DNA of 39,272 nucleotides from a virus, in the IMG/VR virus record IMGVR_UViG_3300025815_000029, positions 1-39,272 of that record. One strand, given 5' to 3'. This document shows positions 23,532 to 31,767 of this stretch, piece after piece. The notes under the pieces were generated by a model that made no database searches, was not told the DNA's origin, and saw nothing but the letters and a program-made list of their open reading frames with translations. Every line of letters begins with the position of its first letter. Position 1 is the stretch's first letter. A program made the translations under genes and the position numbers.

Positions 23532-25297
23532 TGTGTGGCATATACGGCATAACTGCAAGTGATCAAAAATTTATTAATGATTACATGCATCTCTGTAAAC
23601 ACAGAGGTCCAGACGGTGGGCAAAAAATTGAAATCGTAAACAAGAAATCAGGCAACGCAGTGACGTTGGGTCACAATCTCCTAAGTATAATGGCCGAGCC
23701 AGGAAAATCACAACAGCCATGGAGGACACCAAAGTACAACTATCTGGTATACAATGGCGAGATATTCAATTATTATGAACTCAAAGAAAAATATAAAGAG
23801 TTCACGGACACCACAGGTTGCGACACCGAACTACTTGCTTGGGGACTAGATAAATTTGGATTATCGTTTATTGACGAAATAGATTCTATGCATGGCTTTG
23901 CTTACTATGAAGTTGACAAAGATAGAATAACACTGAGCAGAGATCATGCAGGAGTCAAACCTGTGTACTATGCAGAAATCAGCGAGGGACTAGTATTTGG
24001 CTCTGAAATAAAAGGAATGCTAGACAAAGTTCCTAATAGCAGAAAAATAGATAATCTTGCTGTCAGTTTTATGGCAAGAACTGGGATCAATGCTTTACGT
24101 AATACTTTCTTTACAGGAATTAAAAAATTACTAGCGGGCGAAACAATAGTGTATGACATAGCCTCTAAAAAAATTATACAAACACACAGAGTCCACATTA
24201 GACCCACGAGTAACAAAAAATTCAATGAGGAAGAATTCAGAAAAAAAGTCAAAAAGACAGTAGAAATGTGTTCTATTGGTAGGAGAAAGATTGGTGTATT
24301 TTTGAGCGGCGGTCTGGATTCTAGTATAGTAGCATATGAGCTCAAACAATTAAAAGGCGAGGCTAATACATTCACAAACAGGATGGAGCCCAATGTACAA
24401 GCAGACGAAGACTATAACAGTGATGCTAATTGTGCCAGCATACTTGCACAACAGAATAATTTCAATCACAAGGAAGTTGTTATAACACCCGAGACGTTTA
24501 TAGATAATTGGGACGACAGCATATACTATATGGAGCAACCTGTATACAATCCCAGTATGTCAATGTACTGTGCGACAAACAAATTTTTATCAGATAATGA
24601 AGTTATTGTTACAATGGCAGGTGACATGGGAGACGAGATACTTGCAGGATATCCAAAATATTGGAAAATGAAAAATCAACCTTGGCTAGAAAAACAAATA
24701 GGAAAACAAAAAATAGAAAGTTGGGATGATGTATTAATGCTCTGGTTAAAAAGAATCAAACGTCCGTTGCAGTTAACTGAGAATCCCGTAAGTGACGAAA
24801 AACTGATAGACGAATTCCGGAAGTGCTATTCAGGAGAATTATGGAATAGTGAAGACCCGATTGGATCATACATGGCGTTAGATTGTGTTGCACAAGTCCC
24901 GGAAGAGATGTTCAGCAGAAATGACAAGTACGGGATGGCATACAGCATGGAAGGACGTTTTCCGTTAGCCACTAAAATGTTCATGCAATATTGTATGAGT
25001 ATGCACACTGATCTTAAACTAGGTCCTGATAAAAGTGATACAAAGTCTTTTATTAAGAAAGCGTATCTAGGTAAGTTACCAAACGAGATTATTAACAAAA
25101 TGAAAACCGGATGGACTGTTCCTGTTGGACACTGGCTTTCCACTAGTGCTAGTGCCAAATTAAATAATTTCTACAAAGGCAGGACAGGTGAAAACTCTAA
25201 ACTGGATGTGGTAAAGGCCAGTCAAAAGGCCGGAAAGGCATTGATCCCAGCGTGGATGGTCAGTGACTGGATTAAAAAATACAGCATGACTAGGTAG
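23531..25297 (+). CDS. asnB: Asparagine synthetase-type glutamine amidotransferase
   Basis: A 588-aa two-domain enzyme. The class II glutaminase domain begins with the obligatory MCGIYG (C2 becomes the N-terminal nucleophile), HRGPDG at 24-29 and YNGEIFNYYEL at 74-84. The synthetase domain has the pyrophosphate loop SGGLDSS at 259-265. ATG 23531 is the start because C2 must follow Met; an in-frame extension would bury it. It could make asparagine, or, given its place, amidate a sugar acid, as related enzymes in O-antigen clusters do. Length and motifs appear complete. Confidence 0.9.
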   Translation: MCGIYGITASDQKFINDYMHLCKHRGPDGGQKIEIVNKKSGNAVTLGHNLLSIMAEPGKSQQPWRTPKYNYLVYNGEIFNYYELKEKYKEFTDTTGCDTELLAWGLDKFGLSFIDEIDSMHGFAYYEVDKDRITLSRDHAGVKPVYYAEISEGLVFGSEIKGMLDKVPNSRKIDNLAVSFMARTGINALRNTFFTGIKKLLAGETIVYDIASKKIIQTHRVHIRPTSNKKFNEEEFRKKVKKTVEMCSIGRRKIGVFLSGGLDSSIVAYELKQLKGEANTFTNRMEPNVQADEDYNSDANCASILAQQNNFNHKEVVITPETFIDNWDDSIYYMEQPVYNPSMSMYCATNKFLSDNEVIVTMAGDMGDEILAGYPKYWKMKNQPWLEKQIGKQKIESWDDVLMLWLKRIKRPLQLTENPVSDEKLIDEFRKCYSGELWNSEDPIGSYMALDCVAQVPEEMFSRNDKYGMAYSMEGRFPLATKMFMQYCMSMHTDLKLGPDKSDTKSFIKKAYLGKLPNEIINKMKTGWTVPVGHWLSTSASAKLNNFYKGRTGENSKLDVVKASQKAGKALIPAWMVSDWIKKYSMTR

Positions 25298-25298
25298 A

Positions 25299-25305
25299 TT
25301 AAATA
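25299..25305 (+). promoter_or_regulatory. Late-promoter-like box TTAAATA
   Basis: TTAAATA lies just after the stop codon of the amidotransferase gene and ends 8 bases before the ATG at 25314. No Shine-Dalgarno sequence is present. Confidence 0.55.
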
Positions 25306-25313
25306 TCAATATT

Positions 25314-26216
25314 ATGAAAATAAAAGTCATCACATCGTACAAACCCGGAACATGGGAATCATATGCCAAGAAAGGAATAGAGTCAATGGCTGAACAATTT
25401 CCAAAAGAAGTTGACATAGTTGTGTATGCTGAGGAACCTAAACCCCATTGTGATCATGAAAGAATAACATGGATCGATCTAAACAGTGCAGAACCGGAAC
25501 TGTTCAAATTCAAAAATAAACACAAAGATGATCCCGTGGCAAACGGAGAATTACAAGAAATCGAAGGCGGTGTGAGACGCCCTGCCGAACTACAAACCAA
25601 AGGAGGCATGGACAAGAACAAAGGCTCTTATCTGTGGGCCGCTGTGAGATTTTCAAACAAAGTGTTCTGTGTTGTGAATGGCGTGCGTAATTCAAAAGAT
25701 TATGATTACGTGGTGTGGATAGATGCAGACACATTCACATTTAGGCCTGTACCTTTAGATTTTTTTAAAAAATTATTGCCCACAGACACCATGGTAACAT
25801 ACCTAGGCAGAGAGAATCCAAAATTGAACGACGGTGGAAAATATCCTGAATGTGGATTCGTTGGATACAACATGAAACATCCTGAGATACTAAATTTTGT
25901 AGATGAATGGGAACAACTGTACGTGACCGACGAAGTGTTCAATCTATTGGAATGGCATGACAGTTACGTGTTCTGGCATCTCACTAAGAAGTACAGGAAA
26001 GAAAAAAACATCACAGTCAACGACATAGGATACTGGATAGGTGTGAAAGGACATCATGTGTTCGTCAACAGTGAACTTGGATTGTACATGGACCACATGA
26101 AGGGAAAGCGTAAGAAACACGGAACCAGTGGTAGGAACGATCTACGTGCCAACCCAAACGCACCAGCAGATATAATGTCTGTTGACTATTGGAAAAAGGT
26201 ACCACCATCAATATGA
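25314..26216 (+). CDS. GT-A glycosyltransferase-like protein
   Basis: A 300-aa protein with the GT-A start MKIKVITSYKPGTWESYAKK and a D-x-D motif in YVVWIDADTFTFRPVP (D137, D139). Later segments are PECGFVGYNMKHPEILNFV and LLEWHDSYVFWHLTKKY. It differs from the GT8-like paralogues in having no ERFDL block. It ends in a four-base ATGA overlap with the next gene. The sugar donor is unknown. Confidence 0.75.
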   Translation: MKIKVITSYKPGTWESYAKKGIESMAEQFPKEVDIVVYAEEPKPHCDHERITWIDLNSAEPELFKFKNKHKDDPVANGELQEIEGGVRRPAELQTKGGMDKNKGSYLWAAVRFSNKVFCVVNGVRNSKDYDYVVWIDADTFTFRPVPLDFFKKLLPTDTMVTYLGRENPKLNDGGKYPECGFVGYNMKHPEILNFVDEWEQLYVTDEVFNLLEWHDSYVFWHLTKKYRKEKNITVNDIGYWIGVKGHHVFVNSELGLYMDHMKGKRKKHGTSGRNDLRANPNAPADIMSVDYWKKVPPSI

Positions 26217-27085
26217 AGATAGAAGCATGGCCCAAACACGGTCCACTGAACAGCAAAACGATCTTTAAAAAATTTATAGAGTCAATACAGAAGGCCGGTG
26301 ACGAAGTAATAGTCAACAGGGAAACCAACGCGGACGTGGCAGTGATATGGAGTGTGCTGTGGAGAGGCCGGATGCAAAGTTATAAAAGTGTGTGGGATCG
26401 ATACAGGAAACAAGGAAAACCAGTCATAGTGATAGAAGTGGGCGGATTGCGTAGGAATCTCAGTTTCAAGATTGGAATAAATGGCATCAACAGAGATGCC
26501 GACTTTGCCAATGAAAAGTTTGACGAAAAACGTTGGCCTTTGTTCAAGCACGAACTAAGACCATGGAATCCCACAGGTGACCTCATTGTGATATGCGGAC
26601 AACATGATGCATCAGAACAGTGGAAGGGACTGCCAAAGATGTCACAATGGATTGAACAACAGATAAAAGAAATTCGCAAGTACACCACAAGGCCCATACT
26701 AGTGAGACCTCATCCTAGAAACGTAATTACATTTGATGAGGACAAATTTAAGAATGTCAAGGTGAGATTACCAAAGAGAGATTATAGGACATATGATGAC
26801 ACAGATTTCAAAGTCACACTGGAAAGAACATGGGCTGTGATCAATCATTCCAGTAACCCGGCTATGGAAGCAGTGATAAAAGGTATACCTGTGTTCGTAT
26901 CAGAATCCAGCCTGTGCCACGATGTCGGGAACATCAAATTAATGGACATCAACACACCGGCCATGCCCAACAGGCTGACCTGGGCCAACAAACTGGCATA
27001 CACGGAATGGTTCGAGGACGAGATCGAAAAGGGACTGCCATGGGCTAGAATAAAAGCAAGACTTGAGGAGAAATATCTAAGATGA
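26213..27085 (+). CDS. GT-B-like capsule-type glycosyltransferase, family copy D
   Basis: A 290-aa member of the four-copy family. Motifs are TTRPILVRPHPRN, WAVINHSSNPAMEAVIKGIP followed by VFVSES, then CHDVGNIKLMDINTP and LAYTEWFEDEIEKG. ATG 26213 overlaps the preceding stop; an upstream in-frame ATG at 26189 lies within the neighbour and is less likely. Copies A and D share E-A-(I/V)-x-x-G-I-P-V-F and D-V-G-N and look closest to each other; B is the most divergent. Confidence 0.6.
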   Translation: MKIEAWPKHGPLNSKTIFKKFIESIQKAGDEVIVNRETNADVAVIWSVLWRGRMQSYKSVWDRYRKQGKPVIVIEVGGLRRNLSFKIGINGINRDADFANEKFDEKRWPLFKHELRPWNPTGDLIVICGQHDASEQWKGLPKMSQWIEQQIKEIRKYTTRPILVRPHPRNVITFDEDKFKNVKVRLPKRDYRTYDDTDFKVTLERTWAVINHSSNPAMEAVIKGIPVFVSESSLCHDVGNIKLMDINTPAMPNRLTWANKLAYTEWFEDEIEKGLPWARIKARLEEKYLR

Positions 27086-27681
27086 ACCATAAACCGGATA
27101 TCACATCAATAGATAATTTAAAGTATATGTGGGAACTTTGTAGTCACCATTGGCAATCAACATGGGCAGATTATCAAAATCTATTTGAAGGGAAAACATG
27201 TGTTGACATAGGAATATGGAAAGGGTTGTTGAATGCTAAGGCAGAGAAACAGTTAAATTGCAAAACAAAAATAGGGGTGGAGCCCAGTTTCACACATCGT
27301 GCGGATTGTAAAAAAATCAATCCTCATACCAAACTTTACCCTTCTATAGATGATTTACCAGATGGTATATTCACGGACATCATACTGTTGCACGGAGTGA
27401 TTTGGCTGATGGACAACTGGACACAAGAAATAAAAACTTTATTATCAAAGGTCAATTGCAAACACGTACATATTCGCAGTCCAAATCATGATACATATCC
27501 GATAAAAATGGAAAATGAACCCGATGACTATAGAAATTTTACCAAAAAAAAAATGAAATACTATAATGGTCCAACAATAAACGATATTGTTGAATTTTTT
27601 AGTACAGAAAATTATAGTGTAATAGATCGAAAGGAAACAAATGTAAATAGCACGATCGTGGTGTTTGAAAAAAAAATATGA
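27082..27681 (+). CDS. Putative SAM-dependent methyltransferase, AT-rich
   Basis: A 199-aa protein with a motif I-like TCVDIGIWKGLLNAKAEK (39-56), an acidic IGVEPS strand end, and FTDIILLHGVIWLMDNW as the motif IV region, as in class I methyltransferases. The glycine loop is unusual (GIWKG in place of GxGxG), so activity is uncertain. Codon use is AT-rich with long A runs. It overlaps both neighbours by four bases. Confidence 0.55.
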   Translation: MNHKPDITSIDNLKYMWELCSHHWQSTWADYQNLFEGKTCVDIGIWKGLLNAKAEKQLNCKTKIGVEPSFTHRADCKKINPHTKLYPSIDDLPDGIFTDIILLHGVIWLMDNWTQEIKTLLSKVNCKHVHIRSPNHDTYPIKMENEPDDYRNFTKKKMKYYNGPTINDIVEFFSTENYSVIDRKETNVNSTIVVFEKKI

Positions 27682-28424
27682 AAACTATAAACATCGGCAA
27701 AAAAGGAATTGAACCTATCCAATGGGAAAAATACAAGGGCGAAGACGTATGCGTGAATACTACAATCAAGCAAGGCAAACGTTTCCGAGACATCCGATTT
27801 TATGAAGACAAAGTCAAAGCGGTGCCTCGAGGCAACGCTTATGTTATAGGCAATGGTCCTTCACGTAAGGAATTTGATCTTACAAAACTAAAGGCCACTG
27901 GACAGACTTATGGGTGCAATGCACTTTATAGGGATTTCATGCCGGACTTCATATTCTCTGTGGACACAAAGATGTCAATGCAGATGGTGGAGGACGAAGT
28001 GGGTTTGAAGACCGTACACTACGGACCAGCACTGGAAGTAAACAGGAAACAGAGCAAGGGCATGATACATCTCATACCACACAACCCACACTGGATATCG
28101 GGCAACGCCGCTTTCTGGACTGCGGGCGTACATGGACACAAAAACATCTACCTGATAGGATTTGATTTCAGAGAGTACGGCAAAGGAGAACTAAACAACA
28201 TATATCAAGGAACAGATTGTTATGGTGAACGTAACGATGACAAAATATTTGAAGGATGGTTGAAACAGTTCAGAGACATGCTGAAGATGAGACCTTATGT
28301 TAACTACACAATAGTTCATGACAATCCACCCGAATACCTTAATCATCTACAGACAGGCACGGACTTAGGCAACAGTCGACTTATAACTTACGCTGAATTT
28401 GAAAAGGAATTAACACCTAGTTAG
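27678..28424 (+). CDS. DUF115/GT42-like protein
   Basis: A 248-aa protein with AYVIGNGPSRKEFDL (54-68), QTYGCNALYRDFMPDFIFSV (76-95), SGNAAFWTAGVHGHKNIYLI and GFDFREYG (161-168). The G-N-G-P-S, C-N-x-x-Y and G-F-D elements are shared by bacterial sialyltransferases of family GT42 and by MAF/DUF115 proteins linked to flagellin glycosylation. I cannot separate these two options by eye. Its 3' end meets the SprT gene in a palindrome. It is the last gene of the glycan island. Confidence 0.65.
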   Translation: MKTINIGKKGIEPIQWEKYKGEDVCVNTTIKQGKRFRDIRFYEDKVKAVPRGNAYVIGNGPSRKEFDLTKLKATGQTYGCNALYRDFMPDFIFSVDTKMSMQMVEDEVGLKTVHYGPALEVNRKQSKGMIHLIPHNPHWISGNAAFWTAGVHGHKNIYLIGFDFREYGKGELNNIYQGTDCYGERNDDKIFEGWLKQFRDMLKMRPYVNYTIVHDNPPEYLNHLQTGTDLGNSRLITYAEFEKELTPS

Positions 28425-28889
28425 GCCTAGGCCTGCTAGTTTAAATTTGCTTCTCCATGCAAAGAAATTTGCATTGTGATTAGAATAAGGGTCTTTCAGC
28501 CAAGACATCTGATAAAGATGTACCATTTCGTGTGCAAGAGTCTCAATAAAATCTTTCCAAGTAGGAAACTTGCAATGAATTTCAATGTAATGAAACACTT
28601 CAGTTTTATCGTAAGGAATAATTCTTTGATCAAAAGTACCTTTTCTGCATTTTCTATTATCCCAGTCGGCCACGCATCTGCCCCAATCCTTGTGTAATTT
28701 TTTAATATGAATTGGAACTCTTGGTAATCTACTATTAAACAATCCTCTGTTTATTACACCAAACCAATGATAGGCTTGTTGCTCCGTGGGTCTGAAACCG
28801 ACTTTGTTTTTATACCTAATGGCAGTATTTTCCAACTTTACTTTAAGTTGTTTTCTAACATTAACGCTTTTATTTTTGTACTTTTTCAT
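28410..28889 (-). CDS. SprT-like zinc metalloprotease
   Basis: A 159-aa SprT/Spartan-type protein with the zinc motif LAHEMVHLYQ (118-127: H120, catalytic E121, H124) and a likely third ligand H138 in SNHNANFFAW. The N-terminal region is strongly basic (MKKYKNKSVNVRKQLKVK), suitable for DNA contact. Cellular relatives degrade proteins crosslinked to DNA; similar genes occur in marine T4-like phages. It is alone on the minus strand and faces a plus-strand replication/recombination operon. Confidence 0.8.
   Translation of the reverse strand: MKKYKNKSVNVRKQLKVKLENTAIRYKNKVGFRPTEQQAYHWFGVINRGLFNSRLPRVPIHIKKLHKDWGRCVADWDNRKCRKGTFDQRIIPYDKTEVFHYIEIHCKFPTWKDFIETLAHEMVHLYQMSWLKDPYSNHNANFFAWRSKFKLAGLGLTRC
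28417..28439. terminator. Palindromic hairpin at convergent junction
   Basis: A perfect 12-bp palindrome AGGCCTAGGCCT (28423-28434) is flanked by CTAG on both sides, allowing a nested hairpin on either strand. It overlaps the ends of both genes and encodes AGLGLT on the SprT side. No long T-tract follows, so the terminator role is tentative. Confidence 0.4.
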
Positions 28890-28943
28890 GGTTGACTATA
28901 TTACCAATTATGCTATAATATACTAATAATTACCTAAAATATC
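28890..28943. promoter_or_regulatory. Divergent promoter region
   Basis: The 54-base gap is very AT-rich. On the plus strand TATAAT (28914-28919) and CTAAAATAT just before the ATG at 28944 are visible. On the minus strand TAATAT ends 8 bases before the SprT ATG. No Shine-Dalgarno sequence is seen on either side. Confidence 0.45.
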
Positions 28944-30302
28944 ATGGATAAAATGCACACAGATTTGCCAAAAACTATTAACGAAGCACTCAAAATACTA
29001 GCATATAATGATTATTTTTGGGCAAATCCTAGCATGATAGGAAATACAGCCGTAATCAAGCCACACCCCAAAGACTACGAAACTGTGAGATCTCTAGCAG
29101 AGTCACAATATGCCTGGACAGAGAAACAGGCCAGACTAGCATTGGTCATACTCAAAAGATATCTGACCAAATTCCAAGCATACGGTATGGACATTAAGAA
29201 TTTACTAGACAATCCACAATATGAAGATGACTTCCGTGTGATCAGTTTTGACAAGGTCATTGAGAAGTACACAGACGACGATAATATTGACAGGATAGAG
29301 ATGAGATTTCCGTATCACAAAAAAGTGATACAATTGATACGTTGCATGAAAGACAAACGTGGCTTGCCAGGAATGTATGCCTTGTATGACGGTGAGAAAA
29401 AGAAATGGACATTCCAACACAGTGATGTCACTGCCTACTATCTCACACTGATCGCTGTGAGATATGATTTCAAGTTCACGGACGACAGCCTACTGAATGA
29501 CTACGAAGAAATAAAAAAACAAGTGATAGGACATCGTAAACCTTCAGCAAGATTGATAGCCGGTGAGGTTGTGTTAGATAATGCTCCTGAGTCACTACAG
29601 GAATATTGGAACGCGAATCTTAGAAACAAGACAGCACTGGCACAAGTTGATTCGTTGAAGAACTTCAACATATCAACCAAAGGGATCAATGTGCCAACGG
29701 AGACCATGGTAGGTCACAAGATAGCACATAACAATTATCACAAGTTATGGATAGACTCCAAAGGATTCAGCAAGAACGAAGTGGTAAAAGGTCTTATTGA
29801 ATTAGACTGTTTCCCGTTGATCATGCCCGTGAGTGGTGACATACACATGGAAGAGGATGTCAAGGAATTCTGGGAATGGATGAATGCGTTTAAGGCACAT
29901 GGTGTTGACCTATTGAATGAATGCAGTTGGGGATTCGATGTCAAAGAACCTATCTACAAGAAGGACCTAGACCGTTTCAACAGTGACAGGACCTATCTTT
30001 TAGACAACCAAAAATCACAAGAGTTCTTTGAGAACCTATACGAACTACACCAAATGAGTAAACAGTTCAAATTGATAAACGATAATACCAAAATAATATT
30101 TGTGCGTAATAGAATACCAAGGGCAATGATCAAGAGCAAGGTCAAACCACAAGCGTCATTGGTAGCATTGGGTGGTGGTTATTATGCCACTGGCACAGAC
30201 AACCTGAAAAGAATGCTTGAAAATCTTCCAAAAAAGTTGTATTATAGTGATCACCAACCGAGTAGTTGGGATTGGCATGATCACATAATAGTAAAACTTT
30301 AG
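28944..30302 (+). CDS. Unknown 452-aa protein paired with UvsW
   Basis: I do not recognise this protein. It has a helical N-terminus, then RFPYHKKVIQLIRCMKDKRG followed by KKKWTFQHSDVTAYYLTLI near 122-173, which is reminiscent of HARP-type or pre-helicase domains that sit before SNF2 helicases. The remainder (WGFDVKEPIYKKD, IIFVRNRIPRAMIKS, SLVALGGGYYATG) has no catalytic motif I can name. It ends one base before uvsW, so the two are likely translated together. A helicase partner role is a hypothesis from position. Confidence 0.6.
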   Translation: MDKMHTDLPKTINEALKILAYNDYFWANPSMIGNTAVIKPHPKDYETVRSLAESQYAWTEKQARLALVILKRYLTKFQAYGMDIKNLLDNPQYEDDFRVISFDKVIEKYTDDDNIDRIEMRFPYHKKVIQLIRCMKDKRGLPGMYALYDGEKKKWTFQHSDVTAYYLTLIAVRYDFKFTDDSLLNDYEEIKKQVIGHRKPSARLIAGEVVLDNAPESLQEYWNANLRNKTALAQVDSLKNFNISTKGINVPTETMVGHKIAHNNYHKLWIDSKGFSKNEVVKGLIELDCFPLIMPVSGDIHMEEDVKEFWEWMNAFKAHGVDLLNECSWGFDVKEPIYKKDLDRFNSDRTYLLDNQKSQEFFENLYELHQMSKQFKLINDNTKIIFVRNRIPRAMIKSKVKPQASLVALGGGYYATGTDNLKRMLENLPKKLYYSDHQPSSWDWHDHIIVKL

Positions 30303-30303
30303 A

Positions 30304-31767
30304 ATGAGCAGTTGTAAATTAGTAATAAAAGATGAAGTGAACGTGAAGTTCGAGAACCTAAGCCTCGAATGGCGCAAGAGATTATCAAACAAATTCAAAT
30401 ACGAGATACCATATGCGAGGCATCTACCAGCAGTTAAGTTAGGCAGGTGGGACGGCAAGGTATCATTCTTTGGGTTGGGTGGCACAACATACCTAAACCT
30501 GGTTGACCAAATACTACCCATTCTGGACGAAGGCGGTGTGTACATAGACGTTGAGGATAAAAGAGAGAAACACAACTTTGAATTCAAGCAAGTAGACAAA
30601 AATTATCTATCACACATAACATGGCCAGAAAATCATCCCGCGGCGGGACAGCCAATCGAATTGCGAGACTATCAAGTGGAAACAATCAACAAGTTCATAG
30701 AACATCCACAGAGCATACAGGAGATAGCCACCGGTGCGGGCAAGACCATAATCACGGCGGCATTGTGCCAATTGGTGGAACCATATGGCAGGACTCTGAC
30801 TATCGTTCCCAACAAGAGCCTTGTCACACAGACCGAAGAGGACTTCCTCGCTTGTAACTTAGACGTGGGCGTGTACTACGGTGACAGGAAAGAGCTGGGC
30901 AGATTCAACACCATAGCAACATGGCAATCATTGAACGTGCTTGAAAAGAAAAGCAAGGACGAACACACAACAGATTTCCTAGAAGCCATACAAGGAATCA
31001 ACACAGTGATAATAGACGAGGTGCACATGGCCAAGGCAGATGTACTGAAAAGATTGTTGACAGGACCATTCGCACACTGTGGCATACGATGGGGGCTGAC
31101 TGGCACTGTACCGAAGGCAGACTACGAATTCATGGGATTGAAATGTAGCATAGGTGATGTGTCCAACAGGATACAGGCCAGTGAACTACAGGACAAAGGT
31201 GTGTTGGCAAACTGTCATGTGAATGTTCTACAAACACAGGATCATCCACAATTCAAAACATATGGAGAAGAGTTGAAATGGCTAACTACGGATAAAGTCA
31301 GAATGAAATGGGTGGCCAACACCATCAAAGACATATCCTCATCAGGAAATACATTAATACTTGTAGACAGAATATCTGCAGGTGAAATACTACAAGAGCA
31401 ACTGGAAGATTCGGTTTTCGTATCTGGGTCAACTAAAAACACAGACAGAAAGGAACAATACGATGAAGTGTCTACAGCGACAAATAAAATTATTATTGCC
31501 ACATATGGAGTGGCTAGTGTTGGTATCAATATTCCTAGGATATTCAATCTTGTTCTTATTGAACCTGGCAAATCTTTTGTGAGAGTCATACAAAGTATAG
31601 GAAGGGGTATTCGTAAAGCAGAGGATAAGGATAATGTTCAAATTTGGGATATTACCAGTAGTTGTAAGTTTGCAAAAAGACACCTGGGTGCAAGGAAAAA
31701 GTTTTACAAAGAAGCCAACTATCCGTTCAATATAGAAAAAATAGATTATGAAAACAATTTTAATTAG
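30304..31767 (+). CDS. uvsW: UvsW RNA-DNA and DNA helicase
   Basis: A superfamily 2 helicase that unwinds R-loops and branched DNA and shifts T4 from origin- to recombination-dependent replication. It has 487 residues (T4, 502). An N-terminal domain (YARHLPAVKLGRWDGKVSFF) precedes RDYQ (121-124), motif I ATGAGKT (142-148), DEVH (238-241), motif III TGT (266-268) and motif VI QSIGRGIRK near 435-443. All helicase motifs are present. The next gene starts within its last 20 bases. Confidence 0.93.
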   Translation: MSSCKLVIKDEVNVKFENLSLEWRKRLSNKFKYEIPYARHLPAVKLGRWDGKVSFFGLGGTTYLNLVDQILPILDEGGVYIDVEDKREKHNFEFKQVDKNYLSHITWPENHPAAGQPIELRDYQVETINKFIEHPQSIQEIATGAGKTIITAALCQLVEPYGRTLTIVPNKSLVTQTEEDFLACNLDVGVYYGDRKELGRFNTIATWQSLNVLEKKSKDEHTTDFLEAIQGINTVIIDEVHMAKADVLKRLLTGPFAHCGIRWGLTGTVPKADYEFMGLKCSIGDVSNRIQASELQDKGVLANCHVNVLQTQDHPQFKTYGEELKWLTTDKVRMKWVANTIKDISSSGNTLILVDRISAGEILQEQLEDSVFVSGSTKNTDRKEQYDEVSTATNKIIIATYGVASVGINIPRIFNLVLIEPGKSFVRVIQSIGRGIRKAEDKDNVQIWDITSSCKFAKRHLGARKKFYKEANYPFNIEKIDYENNFN

